64,000 bases of DNA from an uncultured Clostridia bacterium (lineage in GTDB: Bacteria; Bacillota; Clostridia; Christensenellales; Pumilibacteraceae): NCBI GenBank assembly GCA_934229275.1, contig CAKQDN010000003.1:8239-72238 (forward strand), in the 5' to 3' direction. The notes beneath the pieces are model-generated. The model was not told the DNA's origin, ran no database searches, and was given only the letters and a program-made list of their open reading frames with translations. The stretch's first letter is position 1; every line of letters begins with the position of its first letter. The translations under genes were made by a program, and so were the position numbers. Of this stretch, positions 9,065-17,263 are shown in pieces.

Positions 9065-10618
9065 TCATTCGATAATCTCCTCGTTTTCTTCGGAATGAAG
9101 CGTTCTTTGTGCCTTTCTCGTCTTTATCTTGTACACCGCGCCCAGAATCTGAATGGTGATTATAGGCATCATCGCAATCAGCGCGACCACTCCGAACGCG
9201 CTTTCGGCTACGTTACCGCCGATCCCTGCGCAGAATCCTATCGCGAGCGGCAGAACGAATCCGGTTGCCATTGCTCCCGAAGCGACTCCGCCCGAGTCGA
9301 ACGCGATCGCCGTGAATATGTCGGGTACGAAAAACATCAGTCCGAGCGCAATCGCATAGCCGGGTATAAGCACGTACATTATCTGAAAATCGAAGTAGAT
9401 GCGGCACATAGCGAGTCCCACGGATATTGCGACGCCTGCTCCGAGCGAAATGCTGAGTGCTTTTCCGGGGATTGCTCCCTGCGTTATTTCCTCGACCTGC
9501 TTTTTAAGGACGTGAACCGCGGGTTCCGCCATCACGACGAAGTAGCCGATTATCATTCCTATCGGAATTATTATCCAGTTGCAGTCCGCTCCGTTTATTT
9601 TAAGTTTGGCGAGTTCGCCGCCCAGCACGGTTCCGGTGGGCATAAATCCGACGTTTACGCCGAGCAGGAACACGGTAAGTCCGATATAGGTATACGCGAC
9701 GCCGATTACTATTTTAATTATATCGCTTTTGGACGGCTTTTGGTTGAAAAGCATGAAAAGAAAGTAGAAAGCCACGAGCGGCATAAGCGCTTTCGCCACT
9801 TCGAGCGCGTATTTGGGGACGCTTTTCAAAAACAATGCGATGAGTTCGCGCGAATTCTTGATAACCGGGACGGCTGCGGCTTCGTACGGTACGTCGCCGG
9901 GATTGAAGATTATGCCCAGTATCATTACCGACAGAATGGGTCCTATCGAGCAGAGCGCGGTTATACCGAAACTGTCGTCTGCCGACTGCTTGTCGCTTCG
10001 CATGGACGCGGCGCCCGCTCCGAGCGACAGAATAAAGGGTACGCTCATGGGCCCCGTGGTCACTCCGCCCGAGTCGAACGCGACCGGCACGAATTGGCGC
10101 GGCACGAAGAACGACAGCACGAATACCGCCGCGTACATTACGAGCAGTATGTATTTAAGCGGCACGCGCAGAAACGAACGCATCATCGCTATGACGAGGA
10201 AAACGCCCACTCCCACGCCCACGGATATTATAAGCGTGAATCCGGGTACGCCGTTGACCTGCTCGGCAAGCACGCTGAGGTCGGGTTCGGCGACCGTTAT
10301 AAGCGTTCCGACGATAAAACTGACGAGAATTATCACCCACACGCTCTTTTTCTTGACCATTTGCCTGCCTATGTAGTCGCCGATCGGCAGCATGGCGGTG
10401 TCGGCGCCCAGCGTGAATATGCCCATGCCGACGATGAGCAGCAGCGCTCCTGCCGTGAAGAGCAGGAACATGCCGGAGTCAAGCGGACAGACCGTAAAGC
10501 ACAGCGCAAGCACTATTACCGTTATCGGGAGAACGGACGAAAACGCTTCCTTGACCATACGTCGAAGCGTGGAAAAATCTTTTGCGACAAAGACGGTTTT
10601 TATTTTTTTATTTCTCAC
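9065..10618 (-). CDS. DUF1538 family membrane protein (two-repeat transporter-like)
   Basis: The 517-residue protein is strongly hydrophobic with about a dozen predicted membrane segments. It carries two copies of a signature, AFDSGGVTTGPMSVPF and AFDSGGVASGAMATGF, about 230 residues apart, showing an internally duplicated fold typical of DUF1538. The transported substrate of this family is not established. Translation starts at a GTG preceded by GGGAGG. It heads an operon DUF1538, tandem PII, BaiN-like, COG2509-like with gaps of 22, 35 and -8 bases. A promoter lies at 10682-10711. Confidence 0.88.
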   Translation of the reverse strand: MRNKKIKTVFVAKDFSTLRRMVKEAFSSVLPITVIVLALCFTVCPLDSGMFLLFTAGALLLIVGMGIFTLGADTAMLPIGDYIGRQMVKKKSVWVIILVSFIVGTLITVAEPDLSVLAEQVNGVPGFTLIISVGVGVGVFLVIAMMRSFLRVPLKYILLVMYAAVFVLSFFVPRQFVPVAFDSGGVTTGPMSVPFILSLGAGAASMRSDKQSADDSFGITALCSIGPILSVMILGIIFNPGDVPYEAAAVPVIKNSRELIALFLKSVPKYALEVAKALMPLVAFYFLFMLFNQKPSKSDIIKIVIGVAYTYIGLTVFLLGVNVGFMPTGTVLGGELAKLKINGADCNWIIIPIGMIIGYFVVMAEPAVHVLKKQVEEITQGAIPGKALSISLGAGVAISVGLAMCRIYFDFQIMYVLIPGYAIALGLMFFVPDIFTAIAFDSGGVASGAMATGFVLPLAIGFCAGIGGNVAESAFGVVALIAMMPIITIQILGAVYKIKTRKAQRTLHSEENEEIIE

Positions 10619-10681
10619 TGCTGCCCTCCCGAAAAATCTTCTTGTCGTAGGTAATATGATAATGTTGTATCGATTTGTTCG

Positions 10682-10711
10682 ATTATAGCATATTTTCGTG
10701 CGGTTTGTAAA
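10682..10711 (-). promoter_or_regulatory. Promoter of the DUF1538 operon
   Basis: On the minus strand TTTACA (10711-10706) and TATAAT (10687-10682) are spaced by 18 bases, about 65 bases before the GTG start. Confidence 0.65.
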
Positions 10712-10745
10712 GCAAATGACGCGGTTTTCCGAGTTTTTTGACGTT

Positions 10746-11741
10746 TTAATTCAAGTCGTCGTTTTTGTCCGCGGCGTTATTTTCCGCGTCGGCGTTATTT
10801 TCGCTAGCCGAAGTCGGCTCTTTCGGCGCGGAAACGTCTTTTATCTCAAAATATTTGCCGAGCGCCGGAATAAACGACAGACGGGTCTGTCCGACTATCA
10901 GCGCGAGCAGCATAAGCACGGCTCCGACGGCGAACAGCGGCGCGATACTCTCGTTGCCCCACAGCCAACCGGAAAGCGCTCCGAACACCGATTCGGTGGA
11001 CAGAATGACGGCGCTCGTAGCCGCTTTGGTATATTTTTGTCCGAAACTCTGGAAAAGGTACGCGGCTCCCGACGACAGCACGCCCAGAAACAGCATTGCG
11101 ATTATCGTTCCGCTGTTTTTAATCGCTTCGAGAGGGAACGCTCCGTCGTAAAACGGCGCGACTATCCATGCGAGCGCGGCGGCGAACAGAAATTGCAGCA
11201 TGGTGAGAAGGCATACGTCGTCGGTTTTGGTAAAACGCGACAACGCTATTATATGCAGGGCGAAGAACACGCTGCACACGAGCGTGAGCGCGTCGCCCAT
11301 GTTGACGCTGAGCCCCGAAAGACTGATAAACGCTATGCCGATTATCGCGACCACGGCGCAGATTATATCGAGAAAGTCGGGTTTTTTGAGAAAAACGAGC
11401 GCGCCGAGAAGCGGTACGAGCACGACGTACAGGGCGGTTAAAAACGCGCTGTTGCCTGCGGTCGTGTACTTTGCTCCCACGGTCTGAAAAACGTACGCCG
11501 AAAAAAGCAGCACTCCGGCAATCAAGCCGTGCAGCCACGTTTTTTTGGTCATATACTTCATTCGCGGAATGAACACGAGCGCGAGAAACACGGCGGCTAT
11601 CGTAAAACGAAAGGCTATCATATACACCGCTCCGACGCTATGAACCTGGTCTTTGACCACCACGAAAGCAACGCCCCATATCACGGTTGCCGCAAGCAAC
11701 GCCAAGGGCGCGAGTATTTTTGCTACTTTACTGTTTTTCAT
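10746..11741 (-). CDS. EamA/DMT family exporter
   Basis: The protein (331 residues from the chosen start) has ten predicted membrane helices in two EamA repeats, with AATVIWGVAFVVVKDQV at the N-terminus and LSSGAAYLFQSFGQKYT in the second repeat. Members export metabolites or amino acids; substrate unknown. The C-terminal tail is charged and low in complexity (SASENNADAENNAADKND). An upstream ATG at 11777 would lengthen it by 12 residues, but that codon overlaps the -35 hexamer of a good promoter whose -10 box ends only 7 bases before the ATG at 11741, so the shorter, leaderless form is preferred. Confidence 0.85.
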   Translation of the reverse strand: MKNSKVAKILAPLALLAATVIWGVAFVVVKDQVHSVGAVYMIAFRFTIAAVFLALVFIPRMKYMTKKTWLHGLIAGVLLFSAYVFQTVGAKYTTAGNSAFLTALYVVLVPLLGALVFLKKPDFLDIICAVVAIIGIAFISLSGLSVNMGDALTLVCSVFFALHIIALSRFTKTDDVCLLTMLQFLFAAALAWIVAPFYDGAFPLEAIKNSGTIIAMLFLGVLSSGAAYLFQSFGQKYTKAATSAVILSTESVFGALSGWLWGNESIAPLFAVGAVLMLLALIVGQTRLSFIPALGKYFEIKDVSAPKEPTSASENNADAENNAADKNDDLN

Positions 11742-11748
11742 ACCGGAT

Positions 11749-11777
11749 ATTTTAGCACATCGCTCGATTTTTTGCAA
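11749..11777 (-). promoter_or_regulatory. Promoter giving a leaderless EamA transcript
   Basis: On the minus strand TTGCAA (11777-11772), 17-base spacer and TAAAAT (11754-11749) are followed after 7 bases by the ATG at 11741. Initiation at the normal distance would place the first transcribed base at or beside the start codon. No Shine-Dalgarno sequence is present. Confidence 0.6.
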
Positions 11778-11839
11778 GTCGTGTGTGAAGACGTCGCGAC
11801 AATTATCAAAAAGATTATGCCGTTTTCAGTCCGATGTGC

Positions 11840-11950
11840 TTATCTTTTTACTTTTTGTAAAAAGTAAATCAAAAACTTTTAAGTTTGGAGAACGTTGACG
11901 TTAAAGTGGTTTTTCTGCTTAAAACTTTTAACGCAATCAGCCGATTATCA
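11840..11950. repeat. Diverged R8/R7 copy
   Basis: CTTTTTACTTTTTGTAAAAAG, AAAAACTTTTAAGTT and GGTTTTTCTGCTTAAAA in this order match R8 followed by part of R7. It lies between thiN (3' end at 11960) and the 5' side of the EamA gene, without contacting a stop codon. Confidence 0.6.
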
Positions 11951-11959
11951 CGACTTTTT

Positions 11960-12580
11960 TCATACTTCTTCCCCTTCCGATTCTATTACGAGCGCAACGC
12001 CGTCCGAAAAAGAGAGCGTTATTTTCTCCGACTCCCACTCGTTGCTTACTCCGAGCGGAAACAGACTCGTAAGCGTTGCGTTTTCGAGCGTGTACTTTGC
12101 GCCCGAAAGCGTCACCGAAGAAAGAGAGCCGCTTAGCGAAAACAGCGAAAAGAAGCCTTTCTTTCTCGGAAATTCGTACGTTCCGCGCGGCAAAACGCAA
12201 TATGTAGCCGCTTCTCCGTGCATTTTAACGCATACGCCGCTACCGGCTGCGAACGCCGCCGCCTGAATATTCCCGACGAAATGGTCGGGTCTGCCGCCTT
12301 CGACGCAGTACATTTCGACCTTATCCGCGCCCTCGGACAGGGCAATGCGCAGCGCGCCCACGGTGTCGGTGTCGTCCTTTTCGACGGGCAGCCGTATTAT
12401 TTTCGCTCCCGACGGCAGTTCGCCGCAAAAAGAATCGAAGTCGCCGATGACGACGTCCGGTACCACGCCGAACCTCGCGGCATGTTCGCAGCCCCTGTCG
12501 CAGGCTATTATAAAGTCGGCTCGGTCTATGCCGGGCATGGGAGCGTAGTCGCCTCCCGAGATTATCGCATACGTTTTCAT
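11960..12580 (-). CDS. thiN: Thiamine diphosphokinase
   Basis: The 206-residue enzyme transfers pyrophosphate from ATP to thiamine to make thiamine diphosphate. It shows IIACDRGCEHA (about 24-34), GDFDS (46-50), EKDDTDT (67-73) and VEGGRPDHFVGN (93-104), the conserved nucleotide, metal and thiamine-binding motifs of the family. Length is normal. Its ATG overlaps the stop of the large membrane protein gene at 12577 by four bases (ATGA), so translation is coupled and thiN is likely expressed with that unknown protein. Confidence 0.92.
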   Translation of the reverse strand: MKTYAIISGGDYAPMPGIDRADFIIACDRGCEHAARFGVVPDVVIGDFDSFCGELPSGAKIIRLPVEKDDTDTVGALRIALSEGADKVEMYCVEGGRPDHFVGNIQAAAFAAGSGVCVKMHGEAATYCVLPRGTYEFPRKKGFFSLFSLSGSLSSVTLSGAKYTLENATLTSLFPLGVSNEWESEKITLSFSDGVALVIESEGEEV

Positions 12581-14685
12581 TTATCGCTCCGTGAAATAAT
12601 TTTCGCGCCTTCGAGTTCCGCTATTTTTGCCTTGTCATTGTTATCTATCGTTTCGAAGTCGATCACTCTGTACGTTTCTTTTTTCGTTTCGAGAATGTAC
12701 TCTATGGCGTCGTATATTTTGCTCCGATCGGGCACGGCAATTTTTTGCTCGTATTCCGGAAGAATATAGGTGCAATCGTATACGGCGTTTTTCTTCTTTA
12801 CCGCGTACACGGCTTCCAGTTTGTCGAGCAAGCAGTCCGGCATAGAATCTTTGATCTTTTCCGCCAAAGCCGGATCGGGATCGGCAGCCTCATAGACGTC
12901 GCCCTTCATCAAAACCTTTGTATGGAGGCGATATTTTTTTTCCTTCTCGAAAAAAGGCATAAACTTTCCGACAAACTCTTCGGCGGTTTTTTTCTGTCCG
13001 TTTGCTATATAGTAACCGTACAATTCCGTAATTCCGTCGTAGAGGTATTTGAACCCTCCGTCGGTTATTACTCTTTCCATGAGCGCGACGCCGTCGGGGT
13101 CGTCTCGCAGCAGCAAAAAATGCGCTTTCTTATATAGGAATAGCGAGCAATTTTCACTGCCGTCGTCGTGACTTATAACGTAGTCGCACACCTTTTCGGC
13201 TTCTTTGAGGTTATTCAGATCCAGATACCCGTACAGCACCGGGGCGAGTGCCTCTGCCGTCAGTTCGGTTTTATCGGGATTTTCCAGTCCGCCTTCATGT
13301 TCGAAAGCGTATATCAAAGCGTTCGGATTCGAGAACAGACATTTCATTCTCGATACGTTGATTTTTTTAAGTCCGTAAAGCCCGTTTGTTCTGGACTCGG
13401 TCACGCTCGCGTAATATTTTTTGTCTTTATCCGACGCGTCGAGAATTCGCGAGGGAAAGTTTATCTCGATTTTATCGATTCCGCACGCCTGCATAACCAA
13501 AGGCAGATCGTTTACATAAGTATCCCTTTCGAACTTTTCGTAGTTGTAACGTTTGGCTGCTTCTATCCATTTGTCCGGGTTTTTCCCGAAGAAATCTATG
13601 ACGTTTTCGATTCTGTCTTTTCGGACGCTTAAATATCCGGCACCCAAAGCGCAGCACGACTCGTAATCTTCGTACAATTCGCTTTTACGATCGTATGCGT
13701 TCGCCATGTTGATTTTCGCAATCGCGCTTACGAGAGCGGATTTGTTCTTGCTTGCGGCGGCTGCCAGACGAGCCGCGGACTCGGAATAGCCCTTTACGAT
13801 TGCCTCTTTTAACCGTGGTCCGAAAATTAACGCGCGATCGCAGACGCACGTGGCAAAATCTCTGCCGGCAAAAGCCCAGTCGATGTTCTCCGCGCAAACC
13901 CAGCACAACTCCCACGGATCCATTATCTTATCGTATTTGCCTATCGCCGCTTTTTCGGGCGTTTTCGTTATGTCGCGCAAATATCTTATATAAGCGATTG
14001 CTTCGTCGCGGGTGAGCAACCACAATAAATCGGTGTTGAACTTCACCGTCGGCTGCGGGTTCGCGGTGTAACGGATTTCTCTGTCTCCGCAATAATTCGC
14101 CAGCGCGTCAACGGAGCCGAGCGCTTCTCTTATCATATCGTAAATCTCGGGCTTTATTACGGGCGCGATGCGGACGGAGAATTTCGCAAGCACACTTTCC
14201 TCCGGCTCGACCGGCGGAAAAAGGTAAACGAGAATCCATCCTGCGAAAACGCACAAAGGAAGATTCAGTGCCGCGCACAACGCGCACAAATACGGAGAAT
14301 ATTCCGCTCCCGACAACATCCCCGACAGAGTCAGCGGCATAATAAGCAAACAAATATACGCCACGATTGCGCGTATGCGGTCGGTGACGGCAAGAAATAT
14401 CAGTCTGCAAAGCGCGACCTTAGGGTGACGCTTCGCTTTTTCAATCAATTTTCTTTGCGCCGCAAGTTCGTGTTCGACAGTTTCGCGCCTATACCCCTTG
14501 ATTCTCGCTCCGCGAATGATCGCGCCTACACCGTATTCGATTGCAACAAACGCAGCCGCCGCGACAAACGCTATCGCACACTCCTTTATGTACATTCCTC
14601 GCGAAAAGAAGCCGAGCACCGTGCAGGTCATACACAATATGAACGTGAAGAAATGCATCATCTTTACTTTGAACGTTTTAAGCAT
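12577..14685 (-). CDS. Large membrane-anchored protein of unknown function, TPR-like C-terminus
   Basis: The 702-residue product was not recognised. It has two hydrophobic segments at about 10-28 and 34-55, a basic amphipathic linker, two more membrane segments at about 108-128 and 132-153, then a soluble domain of about 540 residues. The last 250 residues are helical with TPR-like pairs (GYLDLNNLKEAEKVCDYVIS, then HFLLLRDDPDGVALMERVI). Several cysteines cluster around 270-290 (WELCWVCAENIDWAF, TCVCDRAL). The gene overlaps thiN by four bases. It has its own promoter at 14723-14751. It may be a scaffold or envelope protein; no enzymatic motif is visible. Confidence 0.8.
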   Translation of the reverse strand: MLKTFKVKMMHFFTFILCMTCTVLGFFSRGMYIKECAIAFVAAAAFVAIEYGVGAIIRGARIKGYRRETVEHELAAQRKLIEKAKRHPKVALCRLIFLAVTDRIRAIVAYICLLIMPLTLSGMLSGAEYSPYLCALCAALNLPLCVFAGWILVYLFPPVEPEESVLAKFSVRIAPVIKPEIYDMIREALGSVDALANYCGDREIRYTANPQPTVKFNTDLLWLLTRDEAIAYIRYLRDITKTPEKAAIGKYDKIMDPWELCWVCAENIDWAFAGRDFATCVCDRALIFGPRLKEAIVKGYSESAARLAAAASKNKSALVSAIAKINMANAYDRKSELYEDYESCCALGAGYLSVRKDRIENVIDFFGKNPDKWIEAAKRYNYEKFERDTYVNDLPLVMQACGIDKIEINFPSRILDASDKDKKYYASVTESRTNGLYGLKKINVSRMKCLFSNPNALIYAFEHEGGLENPDKTELTAEALAPVLYGYLDLNNLKEAEKVCDYVISHDDGSENCSLFLYKKAHFLLLRDDPDGVALMERVITDGGFKYLYDGITELYGYYIANGQKKTAEEFVGKFMPFFEKEKKYRLHTKVLMKGDVYEAADPDPALAEKIKDSMPDCLLDKLEAVYAVKKKNAVYDCTYILPEYEQKIAVPDRSKIYDAIEYILETKKETYRVIDFETIDNNDKAKIAELEGAKIISRSDK

Positions 14686-15056
14686 AATCGCCTCTCAAAA
14701 TCCTTTTTATCATTACCGAACTATTATACCACATCGCAGGATAAAAGGCAACAGTAAAAAGCCTCGTTAAAAAAGTCTTATTATAATTTTGCCCCTTTTT
14801 TGAAAATTCTTAATAATATTTTAGCATGACAAACAAAAAGCGACGCAATCCCACATTTTGCGACGCCTTCATATCGTCCCCCCCCCACGATTTTAGGTTG
14901 AAAATCAAGCGTATAATTGTCGTTTCTGCTCATTTTCGACTTGTTTTATAATTAAAAAGAGATAACTCAACCGGCAGATTTTCGGGTTTATACGAAAAAG
15001 ACACCCGCGGAAAATTCGCGAGCGTCTTTTTTCTCCCCCTTATATTGCGAGAAACT
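14686..15056. other. Intergenic region with two hairpins and a C9 tract
   Basis: Besides the promoter above, this 371-base gap holds a GCGTCGCAA / TTGCGTCGC hairpin at about 14838-14868 with a U tract on the minus-strand side, a run of nine C at 14878-14886 (nine G on the minus strand), and a bidirectional hairpin at 14997-15038 (AAAGAC...GCG/CGC...GTCTTTTT) that serves as terminator for the DUF1540 gene. A weak plus-strand promoter-like TATAAT is at 14947-14952. No supported gene. Confidence 0.6.
14723..14751 (-). promoter_or_regulatory. Promoter of the 702-residue membrane protein - thiN pair
   Basis: On the minus strand TTGCCT (14751-14746), a 17-base spacer and TATAAT (14728-14723) lie about 38 bases before the ATG at 14685. 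Confidence 0.65.
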
Positions 15057-15353
15057 TTACGCTTTGATAAAAGTCAGGCAGCCGGCAGGCTTACCCTCTT
15101 CGCTCATGACGGTAATGCCGTTGGCGTGGCAGACGTTGTCCTTATTGAAAATGCAATTTGCAGTACAGGCGACGGCGGTATCGACGTTGTAGTCGGCTTT
15201 TTTGAAGTCGCCTGCCGCTTCGACGTCGGTTTTTCCGTTCACCGGCGTATAGGTCAGGCAGTCGGCGTGCTTATCCACGTCGATACACTTTGCGCAGCAG
15301 CAGTAGCCTTTGTTGTGCTTACATCTCGTAAGACCGCATTTTAAGTCTTTCAT
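15057..15353 (-). CDS. DUF1540 cysteine-rich small protein
   Basis: The 98-residue protein has two copies of a Cys-rich DUF1540 motif: CKHNKGYCCCAKCID at about residues 10-24 and ACTANCIFNKDNVCHANGI at about 63-81. These proteins are frequent in Clostridia, probably bind a metal through the cysteines, and have no firm function. The start chosen is the ATG at 15353 because GGAGGAATTAACC precedes it; an upstream ATG would add 22 residues lacking any ribosome binding site. A terminator at 14997-15038 follows. Confidence 0.88.
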   Translation of the reverse strand: MKDLKCGLTRCKHNKGYCCCAKCIDVDKHADCLTYTPVNGKTDVEAAGDFKKADYNVDTAVACTANCIFNKDNVCHANGITVMSEEGKPAGCLTFIKA

Positions 15354-15435
15354 GGTTAATTCCTCCGAAAAATATTGGTAAGCGACGACGCTTACGTTAT
15401 TATTTTTGCTAAAACGCAAATAAAATATTCCGCAC

Positions 15436-15464
15436 TTGACAAAATTCTTGTTCCGTTATATAAT
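15436..15464 (+). promoter_or_regulatory. Consensus promoter of rplI
   Basis: TTGACA (15436-15441), exactly 17 bases, then TATAAT (15459-15464). AAGGAG at 15478-15483 precedes the ATG at 15492. Confidence 0.9.
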
Positions 15465-15491
15465 ATACGCAAAGAAAAAGGAGACTAAACC

Positions 15492-15938
15492 ATGAAAGTA
15501 ATTCTCTTGAAAGACGTTAAAGGTCAGGGCAAAAAGAACGACGTTATCGAGGTAAGCGACGGCTACGGCAGAAACTTTCTCATTAAAAACGGGCTGGCGA
15601 CCGTGGCTACTTCCACGCAGGTGAACAGCATCAACATTTCCAAAGCCGCCGAAGAAAAGCGCAAAGCCGCCGAGAAAGCGGAAGCGATTAAACTGGCAAA
15701 GGAACTGGAAACCAAAACCGTCGTAGTGGAGATCAAGACGGGCGAAACGGGCAAACTGTTCGGCGCGCTCAACACGCAGGCTATTTCGGACGCGCTCAAA
15801 AAACAGGGCGTGGAACTGGACAAAAAGAAAATCGTTCTGTCCGACCCCATCAAATCCGTGGGCGAATACACGATAACCGTAAAACCTTACGCGGAAGTTT
15901 CGGCTAAACTTAAAGTAATCGTCAAAGCCGCCGAATAA
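15492..15938 (+). CDS. rplI: 50S ribosomal protein L9
   Basis: The 148-residue protein begins MKVILLKDVKGQGKKNDV, the N-terminal rRNA-binding domain with the conserved GKKNDVIEVSDGYGRNFL segment, followed by a long central helix rich in Lys, Glu and Ala (about 48-78) and the C-terminal domain (KLFGALNTQAISDALKKQ). Length equals the family norm. It is transcribed alone from a consensus promoter and ends at a terminator at 15952-15995. In many Firmicutes rplI is next to dnaB or a GdpP gene; here it is not. Confidence 0.97.
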   Translation: MKVILLKDVKGQGKKNDVIEVSDGYGRNFLIKNGLATVATSTQVNSINISKAAEEKRKAAEKAEAIKLAKELETKTVVVEIKTGETGKLFGALNTQAISDALKKQGVELDKKKIVLSDPIKSVGEYTITVKPYAEVSAKLKVIVKAAE

Positions 15939-15951
15939 ACGAGCGTAATAT

Positions 15952-15995
15952 TTTCGCCGCAAACGGGACAACATCTTTTTGCGGCGATTTTTTAT
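15952..15995 (+). terminator. Intrinsic terminator after rplI
   Basis: TCGCCGCAAA (15954-15963) pairs with TTTGCGGCGA (15978-15987), followed by TTTTTT. The patatin ATG comes only 9 bases after the U tract. Confidence 0.88.
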
Positions 15996-16001
15996 AATCT
16001 T

Positions 16002-16877
16002 ATGAAGATATTCGGTAAAAACAACGGCATCGAAAGCGAAAAAACTCGGACTGCTCGCATAAGCAAGCGGCTCGATCTTTTCGCGCGCGGCAAACTGAAA
16101 AAGCGCGGCACTACCGCTTTGTGTCTGGGCGGCGGCGGAGCGCGCGGTTTTGCTCACATCGGCGCGATCAAGGCGTTCGAAGAAGCCGGGCTTTCGTTCG
16201 ACATAGTTGCCGGAACGAGCGTCGGGGCGATCGTGGGCGCGCTTTACGCATACGGCGTGTCGGCGGAGCGCATGATGAACTACGCCTCTTTTTTGAGCGC
16301 GAAAGAAATTCACAACGGCAACCTGCTCGTTCCCAACGACCCGAACAAAATCGCGCGGATAATAACCGATTTTTGCGGCGACGCGACTATCGAGGACATA
16401 AACGCAGCCGGGGGCAAGCGTTTTGCGTGCGTTGCGGTGGACCTTATCTCGGCAAGTCAGGTGTTTCTCACCGAGGGCAACGCGGCGACCGCGGTAGCCG
16501 CTTCGGCGTGCGTGCCGCTGTTTTTCAAGCCGGTCGAATACAACGGCATGCACCTCGTGGACGGCGGCGTTCTCAATAACATTCCGACAGACCTATGCCG
16601 TATTCTGGGAGCGGACCGCGTCGTGACGGTGGACGTTCACCCCGGCAGAGGGACCGGCTCGGACAAGACGAGCGTTCCGGCGGTACTGAAAACCGTGTTC
16701 TCGATTATGAGCACCAATTCGTCGGTTGCCGGAATAATCGACTCGGACGTGCTTATCCCGGTGGACACCGAAGGCTTTTCGTCGTCAAAAAAGGACGGCT
16801 ACCGCGAGATGTTCGACCGCGGCTATCGTGCGGCAAAAGAAAAAATCTACGACATAACCGAAGTTATGTTCAAATAA
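16002..16877 (+). CDS. Patatin-like phospholipase family protein
   Basis: The 291-residue protein has the glycine-rich oxyanion motif GGGGARG (43-49), the nucleophile elbow GTSVG (71-75, Ser73) and the catalytic DGG (187-189, Asp187), so the Ser-Asp dyad is intact. It resembles the RssA/YlbK group of bacterial patatin hydrolases acting on acyl esters. Its first codon lies directly behind the rplI terminator and no Shine-Dalgarno sequence is visible; TATAAT at 15993-15998 sits too close to the ATG to make a normal leader. The real start could be further downstream, before GTTALCLGGGG. The Dabb gene follows 25 bases later. Confidence 0.88.
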   Translation: MKIFGKNNGIESEKTRTARISKRLDLFARGKLKKRGTTALCLGGGGARGFAHIGAIKAFEEAGLSFDIVAGTSVGAIVGALYAYGVSAERMMNYASFLSAKEIHNGNLLVPNDPNKIARIITDFCGDATIEDINAAGGKRFACVAVDLISASQVFLTEGNAATAVAASACVPLFFKPVEYNGMHLVDGGVLNNIPTDLCRILGADRVVTVDVHPGRGTGSDKTSVPAVLKTVFSIMSTNSSVAGIIDSDVLIPVDTEGFSSSKKDGYREMFDRGYRAAKEKIYDITEVMFK

Positions 16878-16902
16878 TTTTATAGAAAGGAGTAAAAAAA
16901 CA

Positions 16903-17196
16903 ATGATTAAACACGTTGTAATGTGGAAATTCAAACCCGGAACGGAAAAAGAAGCGTCCGAATTTTTGCAGGCTTTGCGCGACCTCGACGGCAAAATCCC
17001 CGAACTGCGCTCGATGGAAATCGGCAGAAACGAAGGCAGCGCGGACAACTGCGACGCGGTGCTTATCACCACTTTCGACGACTTCGAAGGACTGCACGCG
17101 TATGCGACCGATCCGTTGCACGTCGCCGCGTCCTCGCTCTGCAAAAACATACGGGTAAGTCGCCACGCGGTGGACTTCGTAATCGACGAAAAGTAA
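16903..17196 (+). CDS. Dabb (stress-responsive alpha/beta barrel) family protein
   Basis: The 97-residue protein starts MIKHVVMWKFKPGTEKEA and contains IGRNEGSADNCDAVLITTF and AYATDPLHVA, the normal dimeric alpha-beta barrel features including the conserved His near the C-terminus. Function in bacteria is undefined. AAAGGAG is located 13 bases before the ATG. It probably shares a transcript with the patatin gene and is closed by a terminator at 17210-17247. Confidence 0.9.
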   Translation: MIKHVVMWKFKPGTEKEASEFLQALRDLDGKIPELRSMEIGRNEGSADNCDAVLITTFDDFEGLHAYATDPLHVAASSLCKNIRVSRHAVDFVIDEK

Positions 17197-17209
17197 TATA
17201 AGGCAACGA

Positions 17210-17247
17210 TAAAAGTCTCCCTTTTACGCAAAGAGAGACTTTTTTGT
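17210..17247 (+). terminator. Intrinsic terminator after the Dabb gene
   Basis: AAAGTCTC (17212-17219) pairs with GAGACTTT (17234-17241) and is followed by a T run. Confidence 0.8.
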
Positions 17248-17263
17248 TTTCGTTTTTATCCGA

